DNA of 64,000 bases from Yimella sp. cx-51 (GCF_017654605.1 NZ_CP072113.1:124001-188000); one strand, 5' to 3'; shown: positions 1 to 9,621, counted from the stretch's first letter. The notes: generated by a model not told the origin, from the letters alone. A program made the numbers and translations.

Positions 1-860
1 GCGTCCGGTTCGCCGAGGAACATCGTGCGCTCCAGGGCGGTGTAGTAACCAGAGGTCATCGGGAAGCAGTTCAGCGAGAGGATGTCGCCACGCTGCAGCT
101 TGCGGGTGGTGGCCCAGTTGTGCGCGCCGTCGGTGTTGATGCCCGACTGGAACCACACCCAGGTGTCGCGGATCTCGCTGTCGGGGAAGGTCTTGGCGAT
201 CTCGTGCACCATCGCGTTCGTGCCGGCGAGCGCCACCTCGTACTCGGTGATGCCCTCGCGGATCACGTCGCGGATCGCCTCGCCGCCGAGGTCGCCGATG
301 CGTGCACCGTGCTTGATGACGGTGATCTCCTCGTCCGACTTGATCATCCGCTGACGCATCGCAGCCTGCGAGACGTCCACCAGCTCGGCACCGTCCAGGG
401 CGTCGGCGATCCGCTGGCGCTGGATCAGCGGGAGGCTGTCGTCCTCGACCCCGATGCGGGAGGGGCGGACGCCGCGCTGGCGCAGCGCTTCGGCGATGGC
501 GAAGAAATAGTTGTCGCGCTGCCAGTCGGTGTAGACGATGTTCTCGCCGTACGAGCGTCGCCAGGGCATGCCGGCGTCGATGTTGGCGGTGATCGTCACG
601 GTGTCGTCGGCGGTGACGACCATGCCGTACGCCCGGCCGAACGAGGTGAACAGGAAGTCGCTGTAGTACTTGATCGAGTGGTAGCTGGTCAGCACGACGG
701 CATCGAGGCGCAGCTCGGCCATGATCGCGCGCAGTCCGTTGATGCGGCGCTCGAGTTCGGCATCGGTGAAGGTGAGCGTCACCTTCTCGCCGTTGTGCAG
801 CACCTTCAGGCGCTCGAGCTCGGCGACGGACGAAGCGGTTGGGTTGGTCAGCTGGGTCAT
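1..860 (-). CDS. Creatinase (creatine amidinohydrolase), C-terminus cut by window edge
   Basis: Hydrolyses creatine to sarcosine and urea in the cytoplasm. The visible 286 residues of roughly 400 cover the N-terminal domain and the start of the pita-bread fold of the M24 family. Motifs match creatinases closely: SYHSIKYYSDFL near residue 50, IVYTDWQRDNYF, MIKSDEEITVIKHGARI, and GINTDGAHN, whose His is the substrate/catalytic histidine of the Pseudomonas enzyme. The start is an ATG that overlaps the TGA of the upstream transporter gene (ATGA), with GGAGGAG 5 nt upstream inside that gene, so the two are translationally coupled. The product feeds the sarcosine oxidase encoded a few kb away. A generic Xaa-Pro peptidase is unlikely given the creatinase-specific stretches. 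Confidence 0.93.
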   Translation of the reverse strand, partial: MTQLTNPTASSVAELERLKVLHNGEKVTLTFTDAELERRINGLRAIMAELRLDAVVLTSYHSIKYYSDFLFTSFGRAYGMVVTADDTVTITANIDAGMPWRRSYGENIVYTDWQRDNYFFAIAEALRQRGVRPSRIGVEDDSLPLIQRQRIADALDGAELVDVSQAAMRQRMIKSDEEITVIKHGARIGDLGGEAIRDVIREGITEYEVALAGTNAMVHEIAKTFPDSEIRDTWVWFQSGINTDGAHNWATTRKLQRGDILSLNCFPMTSGYYTALERTMFLGEPD

Positions 861-2293
861 GGGGTCTCCTCCACGAGAGTCGAGTTGGTGAATTCGCTTG
901 ACTTGGAAGTCGATTCGTCGGAATCGGTCACTGGCGCCTGCGCGAGTGCTTTGTGCGCGGTCTCCTTGGCGATGATCACGGCGGTCATCGAGATGGCCGC
1001 GGCTCCGACGAGGTACCAGGCGGGGGCGAGCTTGCTTCCGGTCGCACCGATCAGGAAGGTCGCCATGAAGGGTGCGGTGCCGCCGAAGAGCGCGTTGCTC
1101 AGGTTGAAGCTGACTGCGAAGCCGCTGTAGCGGACGTGGGTGGGGAAGAGCTCAGCCAGGAAGCTGGGCAGCGTGCCGTCGTTGAGCGTCAGCATTCCGC
1201 CGAGGAGCACCTGGATCAGCACGATCACCGTGAATGACGTGGTGTCGAGCAGCGCGAACGCCGGAACGGTGAACAGGATGAAACAGATCGACGCGGTGAT
1301 GAGCACCTTCCGGCGTCCGAACCGGTCGGACAGCATGCCGGTCAGCAGGATGAAGAAGACGTAGGTGAGCAGCGCGATCGTGGTCGCGATGAACGACTGC
1401 GTCTTGCCGACGCCCATCTCCTCCGACAGGTAGGTGGGCATGTAGCTGAGGATCACGTAGAAGCCGACCGCGTTGAGCAGCACTGCGCCCGAGGCGATCA
1501 GACCGGTGCGCCAGTAGGTGGTGAGCAGTTCGCGGGTGGGTGCCTTGACGGCGGTGTCCTTCTCGGCCATCGCCCGGAATTCCGGTGTGTCCTCGAGCTT
1601 TTCGCGGATGTAGCGGCCGATCAGGCCCATCGGGGCGGCGAGCAGGAAGGGGATGCGCCAACCCCACCCGTTCATCTGGCTCTCGGTCAGCAGCGCACTC
1701 ATGGCGGCGGCCATCAGCGATCCGAGCAGCAGGCCGGCAGCGGTGGACGCCGGGACGACGGCCGCGTAGAGACCGCGTTTGCGCGGCGGTGCGTACTCCA
1801 CCAGGAAGGCGGACGATCCCGCGTACTCACCGGCGGCCGAGAAGCCCTGCACCAGACGGATCAGCAGCAGCAGACCGGGTGCGAGCAGACCGACCGAGTT
1901 GTACGTCGGCAGCAGGCCGATGCAGAAGGTCGCGCCCGACATGATCAGGATCGACAGAGCCAGAGCGTTCTTGCGGCCGATGCGGTCGCCCAGGTTGCCC
2001 CAGAAGAACCCGCCGATCGGCCGGATGATGAACGACACCGCGAAGAGCGCGTAGGTGGCCAGCAGCGCGGCGTGGCGGTCCTGCTCGGGGAAGAAGACGA
2101 CGGCGATCTTGGTGGCCAGGTAGCCGTAGACGGCGTAGTCGAACCACTCGACAAAGTTGCCGATGAAGCTCGCGGTCACGACCTTGCGTCGTGTCTCGGG
2201 GGAGACGCCGTGCCCGTCGTTGGCCCGTAGTTGCCCCGACAGCGAGTACGCCTGGCTGTCACCCGGCTGCGGAGTCTGGGATGAAGCGGACAT
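857..2293 (-). CDS. MFS transporter, metabolite:H+ symporter (MHS) family
   Basis: A 478-residue inner-membrane protein with about 12 hydrophobic segments, of the ProP/ShiA type. The N-terminal signature NFVEWFDYAVYGY and the loop GDRIGRKNAL between TM2 and TM3 are typical of MHS symporters, as is QGFSAAGEYAGSSAF after TM4. It is coupled to creatinase through a 4-nt overlap, so creatine (or creatinine, betaine, sarcosine) is the likely substrate; this is inferred from context, not from residues. The start is ATG 2293 with AGGTAGG upstream; an in-frame GTG at 2296 is the alternative. A CRP-like site and an inverted repeat lie just upstream. Confidence 0.9.
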   Translation of the reverse strand: MSASSQTPQPGDSQAYSLSGQLRANDGHGVSPETRRKVVTASFIGNFVEWFDYAVYGYLATKIAVVFFPEQDRHAALLATYALFAVSFIIRPIGGFFWGNLGDRIGRKNALALSILIMSGATFCIGLLPTYNSVGLLAPGLLLLIRLVQGFSAAGEYAGSSAFLVEYAPPRKRGLYAAVVPASTAAGLLLGSLMAAAMSALLTESQMNGWGWRIPFLLAAPMGLIGRYIREKLEDTPEFRAMAEKDTAVKAPTRELLTTYWRTGLIASGAVLLNAVGFYVILSYMPTYLSEEMGVGKTQSFIATTIALLTYVFFILLTGMLSDRFGRRKVLITASICFILFTVPAFALLDTTSFTVIVLIQVLLGGMLTLNDGTLPSFLAELFPTHVRYSGFAVSFNLSNALFGGTAPFMATFLIGATGSKLAPAWYLVGAAAISMTAVIIAKETAHKALAQAPVTDSDESTSKSSEFTNSTLVEETP

Positions 2294-2306
2294 CACACCT
2301 ACCTCT

Positions 2307-2330
2307 CAGTTGTTGCAGAAACTGCAACTG
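2307..2330. promoter_or_regulatory. Inverted repeat upstream of the transporter-creatinase operon
   Basis: TTGCAG-AAA-CTGCAA is a perfect 6-bp-arm repeat (2313-2327), embedded in outer arms CAGTTG (2307-2312) and CAACTG (2325-2330). It lies 14-37 nt upstream of the ATG. The half-site CAGTTGT also occurs in the GntR operator at 3245-3266, so the same regulator may bind both, but the spacing differs. An operator role is inferred. Confidence 0.4.
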
Positions 2331-2346
2331 TGTTGCGCTGACCGTA

Positions 2347-2362
2347 AGTGACGTGGATCACC
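2347..2362. promoter_or_regulatory. CRP/GlxR-like binding site
   Basis: AGTGACGTGGATCACC contains a perfect GTGA-N6-TCAC dyad and matches the CRP/GlxR consensus TGTGA-N6-TCACA at 8 of 10 positions. It lies about 55 nt upstream of the transporter-creatinase start. Thirteen bases of it (TGACGTGGATCAC) recur on the opposite strand upstream of the 2-oxoacid dehydrogenase operon at 60436. Confidence 0.5.
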
Positions 2363-2551
2363 CGGTCAACCGCTACCCGCAGGTAGCGCAGGGATGTCCC
2401 ATCAGGTGGACGCTCGAGTGGCGGGTGTTGGTACAGGCGGGCCGGCGACTGCTGAACCGGTGCGCCACCTGTGGTGCAGCGTCCTGTGACGCCGCGGTGA
2501 AGGTTGCTGGTGCGGGCCGGCTCGGCGAGTCAGGGCTGGGTCGAAGCCGGG

Positions 2552-3193
2552 TCAGAGCACCGTGCGGATGCGCGCCTCGAAGTCGACCATGTGCTCGACC
2601 ATCAGGCTTTCGGCGCCGTCCGGATCGCCGGCCAGGACGGCGTCGAGCAGCGCAACATGCTCCCGGATGTGCGACCCGACGTCGGTCAGGCGAGGCGCCG
2701 CGACCGACCAGATGCGGGTGGCGAGATTGCCGTACCGCGCCAGGGCTGTCTGCAGGTGCCCGTTGTGGGTGGCCGCATAGATCGCGCGGTGCACCTGGAG
2801 GTCCCACTCCATGTGATCGCGTGGCGAGGTGTCGTCGGGCAGGCCGGCTAGCTCCGTCCGCAAACGGGAAAGCTCCTCGCGATCGTCCGCGGTCAGGCGT
2901 TGTGCGGCGAGGCTGGCGGCGAGGGGTTCGAGCACTCGTCGCAGTTCGGAGATCTCGGTCAGGGCGGTGATGTCGACCCCGCTGGCGAAGGTGCCACGGC
3001 GCGGATAGGTCACCACGAGATGGTCGGACTCCAGTCGCTTCAGCGCTTCGCGCAGCGGGGTGCGACCAATGGAGAGTTCGGCCGACAGGCTCTGCTCGTT
3101 GATGGGTGCGCCGGCAGGAATGTCGAGCAGCACCAGTCGCTCCTTGAGTGCCTGATAGGCGACCTCGGTCAAGGAGGCAGGGGTGCCGGTCAT
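2552..3193 (-). CDS. GntR-family (FadR/FCD) transcriptional regulator
   Basis: A 213-residue DNA-binding repressor. An N-terminal winged helix (LTEVAYQALKERLVLLDIPAG ... IGRTPLREALKRLESDHLV) is followed by an all-helical FCD ligand domain from about residue 75, with metal/ligand-type residues in HMEWDLQVHRAIYAA and HIREHVALLDAV. I start at ATG 3193 because GGGAGA sits 6 nt upstream; an in-frame ATG at 3217 has no ribosome site. The gene is divergent from glyA-soxBDAG, and a perfect palindrome lies between them, so it probably controls that operon and itself. The ligand is not shown by sequence; sarcosine, creatine or glycine would fit. Confidence 0.9.
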   Translation of the reverse strand: MTGTPASLTEVAYQALKERLVLLDIPAGAPINEQSLSAELSIGRTPLREALKRLESDHLVVTYPRRGTFASGVDITALTEISELRRVLEPLAASLAAQRLTADDREELSRLRTELAGLPDDTSPRDHMEWDLQVHRAIYAATHNGHLQTALARYGNLATRIWSVAAPRLTDVGSHIREHVALLDAVLAGDPDGAESLMVEHMVDFEARIRTVL

Positions 3194-3210
3194 CGATTTC
3201 TCCCGCGAGG

Positions 3211-3240
3211 TTGACATGTGGCGCGCGACACATCTAGCTT
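3211..3240 (+). promoter_or_regulatory. Predicted glyA-sox promoter
   Basis: TTGACA (3211-3216) and TAGCTT (3235-3240) are separated by 18 bp and point toward glyA. The expected transcription start falls near 3247, within the palindromic operator, so a bound GntR protein would block initiation. Confidence 0.5.
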
Positions 3241-3244
3241 ACCC

Positions 3245-3266
3245 GACAACTGATATACCAGTTGTC
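3245..3266. promoter_or_regulatory. GntR operator (perfect palindrome)
   Basis: GACAACTG-ATATAC-CAGTTGTC has perfect 8-bp arms around a TGATATACCA core that resembles the TGGTATACCA type bound by FadR-group GntR proteins. It sits between the divergent gntR and glyA genes, just downstream of the glyA -10 box. Confidence 0.7.
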
Positions 3267-3310
3267 GAACAGCGCGACGGGCGCTGAACTCCCTGAAGGT
3301 GAGGCTCTTC

Positions 3311-4627
3311 GTGACCACAGAAACCACTGCAAACCTGACGCACTTCGATGCCGACCTGGCCATTGCCGATCCGGAGGTGGCGGCCGCCATTGACCTGGAG
3401 TTGCAGCGGCAGCAGCAGACGCTGGAGATGATCGCCTCGGAGAACTTCGCTCCCGTGTCGGTGATGCAGGCGCAGGGTTCGGTGCTCACCAACAAGTACG
3501 CCGAAGGTCTGCCCGGTCGTCGCTATTACGGCGGCTGCGAGCACGTCGACGTCATCGAGACCCTGGCAATCGATCGGGTCAAGTCGCTCTTCGGTGCGGA
3601 ATTCGCCAATGTCCAGCCGCACTCGGGTGCGCAGGCGAACACCGCCGTGTACTTCGCACTGCTGAAGCCCGGCGACACCATTCTCGGTCTCGACCTCGCC
3701 CACGGCGGGCACCTCACGCACGGCATGCGCATCAACTACAGCGGCAAGATGTTCAACGTCGTGCCGTACCACGTCGACGACAACGGCATCATCGACATGG
3801 ACGAGGTCGCCCGCCTGGCCCGCGAACACAGGCCCAGGATGATCGTCGCCGGCTGGTCGGCCTACCCGCGCACGCTCGACTTCGCGGCCTTCCGGGCGAT
3901 CGCCGACGAGATCGATGCACTGCTGTGGGTCGACATGGCCCACTTCGCCGGTCTGGTGGCGGCCGGACTCCACCCCAACCCCGTGCCCTTCGCCGATGTC
4001 ACCACCAGCACCACGCACAAGACCCTGGGCGGACCGCGCGGCGGAATCATCCTCACCAACTCACCCGAGATCGCCAAGAAGATCAACTCGGCGGTGTTCC
4101 CCGGCATGCAGGGCGGACCGCTCGAGCACGTGATCGCGGCAAAGGCGGTGAGCTTCAAGGCCGCAGCCTCACCGGAGTTCGCCGAGCGCCAACAGCGCAC
4201 GCTCGACGGCGCCCGCATCCTCGCCGAGCGCCTCATGCAGCCGGACGCCGCCAAGGCCGGTGTGCAGGTGCTCAGCGGCGGCACCGACGTCCATCTCGTG
4301 CTGGTCGATCTACGCAACTGCGAGGTCGATGGCAAGCAGGCCGAAGACAGGCTCCACGGGGTGGGAATCACGGTGAACCGCAACGCCGTTCCCCATGATC
4401 CGCGTCCGCCGATGGTCACCTCCGGCTTGCGGATCGGTACGCCAGCTCTGGCCACCCGTGGCTTCGGCGCAGAAGACTTCACCGAAGTGGCCGACATCAT
4501 CGCCGCGACGCTGATCTCCACCGACATCGAGGCCGAGACGCCCGCACTGCGTGACCGGGTGCGCGCCCTGGCCGACCGTTTTCCGCTCTACACCGGCGTC
4601 GAGCCGCTCTCCAGCAAGGAGCCGTGA
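3311..4627 (+). CDS. glyA: Serine hydroxymethyltransferase
   Basis: Interconverts glycine plus 5,10-methylene-tetrahydrofolate with serine, using PLP. The 438-residue protein carries the family motifs [45 protein letters not shown] and TTTHKT-like [13 protein letters not shown], whose Lys binds PLP. GTG 3311 is preferred because GGTGAGG lies about 7 nt upstream; GTG 3299 lacks one. Its stop overlaps the soxB start (TGATG). Placed first in the sarcosine oxidase operon, it consumes both products of that enzyme, so it is probably a catabolic paralogue rather than the housekeeping copy, though that cannot be proved from one window. Confidence 0.95.
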   Translation: MTTETTANLTHFDADLAIADPEVAAAIDLELQRQQQTLEMIASENFAPVSVMQAQGSVLTNKYAEGLPGRRYYGGCEHVDVIETLAIDRVKSLFGAEFANVQPHSGAQANTAVYFALLKPGDTILGLDLAHGGHLTHGMRINYSGKMFNVVPYHVDDNGIIDMDEVARLAREHRPRMIVAGWSAYPRTLDFAAFRAIADEIDALLWVDMAHFAGLVAAGLHPNPVPFADVTTSTTHKTLGGPRGGIILTNSPEIAKKINSAVFPGMQGGPLEHVIAAKAVSFKAAASPEFAERQQRTLDGARILAERLMQPDAAKAGVQVLSGGTDVHLVLVDLRNCEVDGKQAEDRLHGVGITVNRNAVPHDPRPPMVTSGLRIGTPALATRGFGAEDFTEVADIIAATLISTDIEAETPALRDRVRALADRFPLYTGVEPLSSKEP

Positions 4628-5847
4628 TGGGACAGCGTGAACTGCCCGAGCACCCCAGCTTCCTGTGGCACAACCCCGACCCCAAACCCAGCTACGACGT
4701 CGTGATCGTCGGCGGTGGCGGCCACGGTCTGGCCACCGCCTACTACCTGGCCAAGAACCACGGCATCACCAATGTCGCTGTGCTGGAACGCGGTTGGCTC
4801 GCCGGTGGCAACATGGCCCGCAACACCACGATCATCCGCAGCAACTACCTGTGGGACGAGTCGGCAGCCATCTACGAACACTCGCTGAAACTATGGGAGG
4901 GCTTGGAGGAGGACCTCGGGTACGACATCTTCTTCTCCCAGCGCGGTGTGCTCAACCTCGCGCACACGCTGCAGGACGTCCGTGACTCGGTGCGCCGTGT
5001 CGAGGCCAACCGGCTCAACGGCGTGGACGCCGAGTGGGTGACCCCGGAGCAGGTCAAGGAACTCTGCCCGATCATCAACATCGGCCAGGACATCCGCTAC
5101 CCGGTGATGGGCGGCACCTACCAACCGCGCGCCGGCATCGCCAAGCACGACTGGGTGGCGTGGGCCTACGCCCGCCGCGCCAGTGAGCTGGGCGTCGATC
5201 TGATCCAGAACTGCGAGGTCACCGGCTTCACGATGGACGGCGACCGGGTGACGGGCGTCCGCACCAACCGCGGTGACATCAAGGCCGGCCGGGTGGCGCT
5301 CGCGGCTGCCGGTCACACTTCGACCCTCACCGAGATGGCCGGCTTCCGGGTGCCGATCCAGTCACATCCGCTGCAGGCGCTGGTCTCGGAACTGCACGAG
5401 ATCATCCATCCGACCGTCGTGATGTCGAACCACGTGCACGTGTACGTCTCGCAGGCGCACAAGGGTGAGTTGGTCATGGGTGCGGGCGTCGACACCTACA
5501 ACGGATACGGCCAGCGCGGCTCTTTCCACGTCATCGAGCACCAAATGTCGGCCGCTGTCGAACTCTTCCCCGCGTTCGCGCGAGCGCACCTGCTGCGCAC
5601 CTGGGGCGGCATCGTCGACGTGACCCTCGATGCGTCCCCGATCGTCGGACTCACCCCGGTCGAGGGCATGTACATCGACTGCGGTTGGGGCACAGGCGGA
5701 TTCAAGGCCGTCCCCGGTGCAGGGTTCGCGCTCGCGCACACCATCGCGCACGACGAACCGCACGACCTCAACCGACCGTTCGCGCTCGACCGGTTCGTCA
5801 CCGGTGCGCTCATCGACGAGCACGGCGCCGCTGCCGTCGCCCACTGA
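4627..5847 (+). CDS. soxB: Sarcosine oxidase beta subunit
   Basis: Flavoprotein subunit that oxidises sarcosine to glycine in the alpha-beta-gamma-delta complex. The 406 residues begin with an FAD dinucleotide fold, [17 protein letters not shown] at about 25-41. His174 in [10 protein letters not shown] corresponds to the histidine that binds FMN covalently in Corynebacterium enzymes (His173). The C-terminal part holds [19 protein letters not shown] 4627 has AAGGAG 5 nt upstream and overlaps the glyA stop by one base. It is followed by soxD after 15 bp. A monomeric DAO-type oxidase is excluded by the soxD/A/G neighbours. Confidence 0.96.
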   Translation: MGQRELPEHPSFLWHNPDPKPSYDVVIVGGGGHGLATAYYLAKNHGITNVAVLERGWLAGGNMARNTTIIRSNYLWDESAAIYEHSLKLWEGLEEDLGYDIFFSQRGVLNLAHTLQDVRDSVRRVEANRLNGVDAEWVTPEQVKELCPIINIGQDIRYPVMGGTYQPRAGIAKHDWVAWAYARRASELGVDLIQNCEVTGFTMDGDRVTGVRTNRGDIKAGRVALAAAGHTSTLTEMAGFRVPIQSHPLQALVSELHEIIHPTVVMSNHVHVYVSQAHKGELVMGAGVDTYNGYGQRGSFHVIEHQMSAAVELFPAFARAHLLRTWGGIVDVTLDASPIVGLTPVEGMYIDCGWGTGGFKAVPGAGFALAHTIAHDEPHDLNRPFALDRFVTGALIDEHGAAAVAH

Positions 5848-5862
5848 ACAGGAGGCATCGAC

Positions 5863-6156
5863 ATGTTCTACATCGACTGCCCGCACTGCGGGCGACGCCC
5901 CGAGGACGAGTTCGCTTACGGCGGCCAGGCGCACGTCGCCTACCCCGCCGACCCGTCGGCGCTGAGCGACCAGGAGTGGGCGCAGTACCTCTTCTACCGC
6001 GACAACCCCAAGGGCAGCTACCGCGAGCGGTGGGTGCACTCGGCCGGTTGCCGCAAGTGGTTCAACGCCGTCCGAGACACCCACACCTACGAGATCTCTT
6101 CCACCTACCTCGGTGCCCCCGAGCTCACCGATGCACCTGAAGGAGTGACGACATGA
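5863..6156 (+). CDS. soxD: Sarcosine oxidase delta subunit
   Basis: Small 97-residue structural subunit that binds zinc in heterotetrameric sarcosine oxidase. The N-terminal CPHCGRR and the C-terminal HSAGCRKWF supply the conserved Cys/His ligands. An AGGAGG-like sequence lies upstream, and its stop overlaps the soxA start (ATGA). Its length is normal for the family. Confidence 0.95.
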   Translation: MFYIDCPHCGRRPEDEFAYGGQAHVAYPADPSALSDQEWAQYLFYRDNPKGSYRERWVHSAGCRKWFNAVRDTHTYEISSTYLGAPELTDAPEGVTT

Positions 6157-9020
6157 CCTCGCGACGCCAGGAGACCGGTGGGGTGATCCGCCGCGGCGAA
6201 ACGCTGCGTTTCACGGTTGACGGGGTGGAGTACGAAGGGCTCGCCGGTGACACGGTGGCCGCAGCGGTGCTGGCCAACGGCGTTGTGCGAGTGGGCGACT
6301 CGATCTACCGCCGCCGCCCGCGGGGTGTCATGACCTGCGGCGTCGAGGAGCCAAGCGCCTTCGTGCGCTCGAACGGCGGTTACGGCGAGTCGATGCTGCC
6401 CGCCACCACCCTTGAGCTCACGGATGGTCTGTCGCTCACCTGGGAGGACGGCATCGGCCAGCTCGATCAGAATGTCGACCCGGCCGAGTACGACCACATG
6501 CACGTGCACACCGATGTCGCAGTGATCGGCTCCGGCCCGGCCGGCCTGGCTGCTGCTCGCGCTGCCGCGGCAACCGGCGTGCGGGTCACCCTGCTGGAGC
6601 AGGACTTCATGCTCGGCGGCAGCCTGCTCGGACGTCCGTCCGAGACGGTCGAGGGAGTGCCGGCACAGGAGTGGATCGACGCCATGGTCGCCGAGTTGGA
6701 GGCGGCGGAAAACTGCCGGATCCTGACGCGCACCGGTGTTTTCGGTAGCTATGACAACAACTACCTGGTCGCACTCGAGAAGCGGGTCGGTGCGTCCGAC
6801 AAGGCTTCCCGGCAGCGGGTCTGGCACATCACCGCCGGCCGCGTGGTGCTGGCCACCGGCGCCTTCGAGCGGTCACTGGCTTTCGCCGGCAACGACCGTC
6901 CGGGCGTGATGGTCGCCTCGGCCGTCCAGAACTACCTGGGTCGTCAGGCCGTCGTCGCGGGCTCGCGCGTGGTCGTCTTCACCACCAACGATTCCGCCTA
7001 CCCGGTGGCAGCCGATCTGGCGGCAGCCGGAGTGCAGGTCGACCTGGTCGACGCGCGAGCCGAAGCAGGCTGCGCGGTGCCGGCCGGCGTCACCGTGCAC
7101 CGCGGGAAGGTCGTCGTTGCCGTGTTGGGCGAGGAGCAGGTGACCGGAGTGCTGGTCGCCGAGACCGGATCCGAAGACGGTGCGACACAGGAGATCTCGT
7201 GCGAGATCGTGGCGGTCAGCGCCGGATGGTCGCCGAATGTCAGCCTCCATTCCCAGCGTCAGGGAGTGCTGCACTGGGACGACGACCTGCTCGGCTTCGT
7301 CCCGAGCGCTCCGGTGCGCAATCAGGCATTGGCGGGCTCGGTGCTCGGCACCTACGACACCGAGGCCTGCGTGGCGGAGGGAGCTGCCGCCGGAGCGGGC
7401 GAGGCACTTCCCGAGATCGACCGCGTCCGGCTTGCCGGCACCACGGCACCGCTGTGGCTCGTGCCCGCGCCCGATGGCTCGCTCGACACCCACTTCGTCG
7501 ATCCGCAGCGCGACAACACCGCTGACGACGTGGTGCGTGCGGTGGGCGCCGGGATGCGTTCGGTGGAGCACGTGAAGCGGTACACCTCGATCAGTACCGG
7601 CCTCGACCAGGGCAAGGTCGGCGGCGTGCTGACCATCGGCTTGCTGAGCCAGTTGCTCACCGACGCCGACATGGCGGCCGTGCCGGGTGGCCAACCGGGC
7701 CAGGGGCAGTCCGGACGCCCAAACCCCGGTGCTTTCGGCACCACGACCTTCCGGGCGCCTTTCACACCGGTGGCTTTCGCTGCCCTTGCGGGTCGCGCTC
7801 GTGGCGACCTCTACGACCCGATCCGCGTCACGCCGGCCAACACCCGTCACCTCGAGCGCGGGGCGCTCTTCGAGGATGTCGGCCAGTGGAAGCGTCCGTG
7901 GTTCTACCCACAGGACGGTGAAGACATGGACGCAGCCGTCGCACGGGAGTGCCGTGTGGCCCGGGAAGGCGTCGCCTACATGGACGCCAGCACGCTGGGC
8001 AAGATCGAAGTGCGTGGCGCCGATGCGGCGGAGTTCCTCAACCGCATCTACACCAACGCCTTCGCCAAGCTCGCCGTCGGCAAGCAGCGCTACGGCGTGA
8101 TGTGTCGTCCCGACGGGATGGTCTTCGACGACGGCGTGTCGTTCCGGCTCGCGGAAGACCGCTTCCTGATGACGACCACCACCGGAGGTGCGGCAGGTGT
8201 CCTGGACTGGCTGGAGGAGTGGTCACAAACCGAGTGGCCCGAGCTGGACGTCTGGTTCACCTCCGTCACCGAACAGTGGACGACGGTCGCTGTGGTCGGA
8301 CCGAAATCACGCGATGTCGTCGCGGCCCTGGCGCCAGATCTGGACGTGTCGAAGGAGGACTTCGAGTTCATGGCCTTCCGTGACACCGTGCTGGCCAGTG
8401 GCATCCCGGCCCGTATCGCCCGCGTGACCTTCTCCGGCGAACTGGCGTACGAGATCAACGTCAGCGGTTGGTACGGCGAAGCATTGTGGGACGACATCAC
8501 CGCAGCCGGCGAGCCCTTCGGCATCACGCCGTACGGCACCGAGACCATGCACGTGCTGCGGGCGGAGAAGGCCTACCCGATCGTGGGACAGGACACCGAC
8601 GGCACGGTCACCCCGCAGGACCTCGGCATGGACTGGATTGTCTCCAAGACCAAGGACTTCATCGGCAAACGCTCGTACGACCGTGCCGGGCATGTGGAGG
8701 AGGGTCGCAAGCAGTTGGTCGCCCTGATGCCGGTCGATCACGGTCTGCGACTTCCCGAGGGCAGCCAGGTCATAGCCTCGGGCGACGTTCCGGATGAACT
8801 CGTGAATGGCATTGCCGCGCAACCGGTTCCGATGCTTGGACATGTGTCGTCCAGCTACCACAGCCAGGCTCTCGGACGCTCGTTCGCGCTGGCGCTGGTC
8901 AAGGACGGTCGAACCCGTATCGGCGAGCAGCTGATGGCGTCCTTCGAAGGGAAGTTCGTGCCGGTCGAGGTGCACGACGCAGTTGTTTACGACAAGGAAG
9001 GAGCACGGCGCGATGGTTGA
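6153..9020 (+). CDS. soxA: Sarcosine oxidase alpha subunit
   Basis: Large 955-residue subunit with NAD+ and tetrahydrofolate sites. The N-terminal ferredoxin-like fold (about 15-95, with PRGVMTCGVEEPSAFV) is followed by a dinucleotide-binding domain starting at VAVIGSGPAGLAAARAA (about 124), then a glycine-cleavage T-protein-like domain from about residue 590 (ECRVAREGVAYMDASTLGKI) to the end. The T-like half transfers the oxidised methyl group to folate, giving methylene-tetrahydrofolate. The start overlaps soxD by 4 nt and the end overlaps soxG by 8 nt. Domain order and length are normal; no broken motif seen. Confidence 0.96.
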   Translation: MTSRRQETGGVIRRGETLRFTVDGVEYEGLAGDTVAAAVLANGVVRVGDSIYRRRPRGVMTCGVEEPSAFVRSNGGYGESMLPATTLELTDGLSLTWEDGIGQLDQNVDPAEYDHMHVHTDVAVIGSGPAGLAAARAAAATGVRVTLLEQDFMLGGSLLGRPSETVEGVPAQEWIDAMVAELEAAENCRILTRTGVFGSYDNNYLVALEKRVGASDKASRQRVWHITAGRVVLATGAFERSLAFAGNDRPGVMVASAVQNYLGRQAVVAGSRVVVFTTNDSAYPVAADLAAAGVQVDLVDARAEAGCAVPAGVTVHRGKVVVAVLGEEQVTGVLVAETGSEDGATQEISCEIVAVSAGWSPNVSLHSQRQGVLHWDDDLLGFVPSAPVRNQALAGSVLGTYDTEACVAEGAAAGAGEALPEIDRVRLAGTTAPLWLVPAPDGSLDTHFVDPQRDNTADDVVRAVGAGMRSVEHVKRYTSISTGLDQGKVGGVLTIGLLSQLLTDADMAAVPGGQPGQGQSGRPNPGAFGTTTFRAPFTPVAFAALAGRARGDLYDPIRVTPANTRHLERGALFEDVGQWKRPWFYPQDGEDMDAAVARECRVAREGVAYMDASTLGKIEVRGADAAEFLNRIYTNAFAKLAVGKQRYGVMCRPDGMVFDDGVSFRLAEDRFLMTTTTGGAAGVLDWLEEWSQTEWPELDVWFTSVTEQWTTVAVVGPKSRDVVAALAPDLDVSKEDFEFMAFRDTVLASGIPARIARVTFSGELAYEINVSGWYGEALWDDITAAGEPFGITPYGTETMHVLRAEKAYPIVGQDTDGTVTPQDLGMDWIVSKTKDFIGKRSYDRAGHVEEGRKQLVALMPVDHGLRLPEGSQVIASGDVPDELVNGIAAQPVPMLGHVSSSYHSQALGRSFALALVKDGRTRIGEQLMASFEGKFVPVEVHDAVVYDKEGARRDG

Positions 9021-9621
9021 TCGGCAGAAGGTTCTGGAGCGTCGGCGCAGCCCGTTGCACCGAATCGCGGACGAACTCGCCGCGGGCAGCGGATCAGCGG
9101 TGACGCTGAAGGAGATCCCGTTCTTCGGGCAGATCGGCGTGCGCGCCGTGCCCGGCAGCGCGACGGCCGATGTGTTGGCGAAGGGGCTGGGCGCATCATT
9201 GCCGTCGCAGGCCGGCCAGGTAACCTCGCTCGGCGACCGCGGTCATGCGCTGTGGCTCGGCCCAGACGAGTTCCTCGTCATCCTGCCGGACGAGGCCGAC
9301 GGCGGCCCCGAACCGGCGTCCCTGGCGGCATCACTCACCCAGTCGCTCGGCTCACTGCCGGGCCAGGTGGTCGACCTGTCAGCGAACCGGACCACGTTGG
9401 AGCTCAGGGGCGCTGCTGCGCAGCAGGTGCTCGACAAGTCGTGTCGGCTCGACCTCGACGAGGTGGCTTTCCCGGTCGGCACCGCGGTGGCGACGCTGCT
9501 GGGTGCGGTCGGCGTGATCCTGTGGCGCGTCGAGGCCGACACATGGCGGGTCATGCCCCGCTCGTCCTTCGCGGTGCACGTCGCCCGTTGGCTGCTGGAC
9601 GGGATGCGGGAGTACGTCTGA
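9013..9621 (+). CDS. soxG: Sarcosine oxidase gamma subunit
   Basis: A 202-residue subunit of the same complex, with a fold related to the T-protein C-terminal region. It shows the family pattern LGPDEFLVILP, VVDLSANRTTLELRG and FPVGTAVATLLG followed by WRVMPRSSFAVHVARWLLDGMREY. ATG 9013 has GGAAGGAG about 9 nt upstream; it overlaps the end of soxA, indicating coupled translation. It is the least conserved Sox subunit, but position and motifs make the call safe. Confidence 0.93.
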   Translation: MVDRQKVLERRRSPLHRIADELAAGSGSAVTLKEIPFFGQIGVRAVPGSATADVLAKGLGASLPSQAGQVTSLGDRGHALWLGPDEFLVILPDEADGGPEPASLAASLTQSLGSLPGQVVDLSANRTTLELRGAAAQQVLDKSCRLDLDEVAFPVGTAVATLLGAVGVILWRVEADTWRVMPRSSFAVHVARWLLDGMREYV

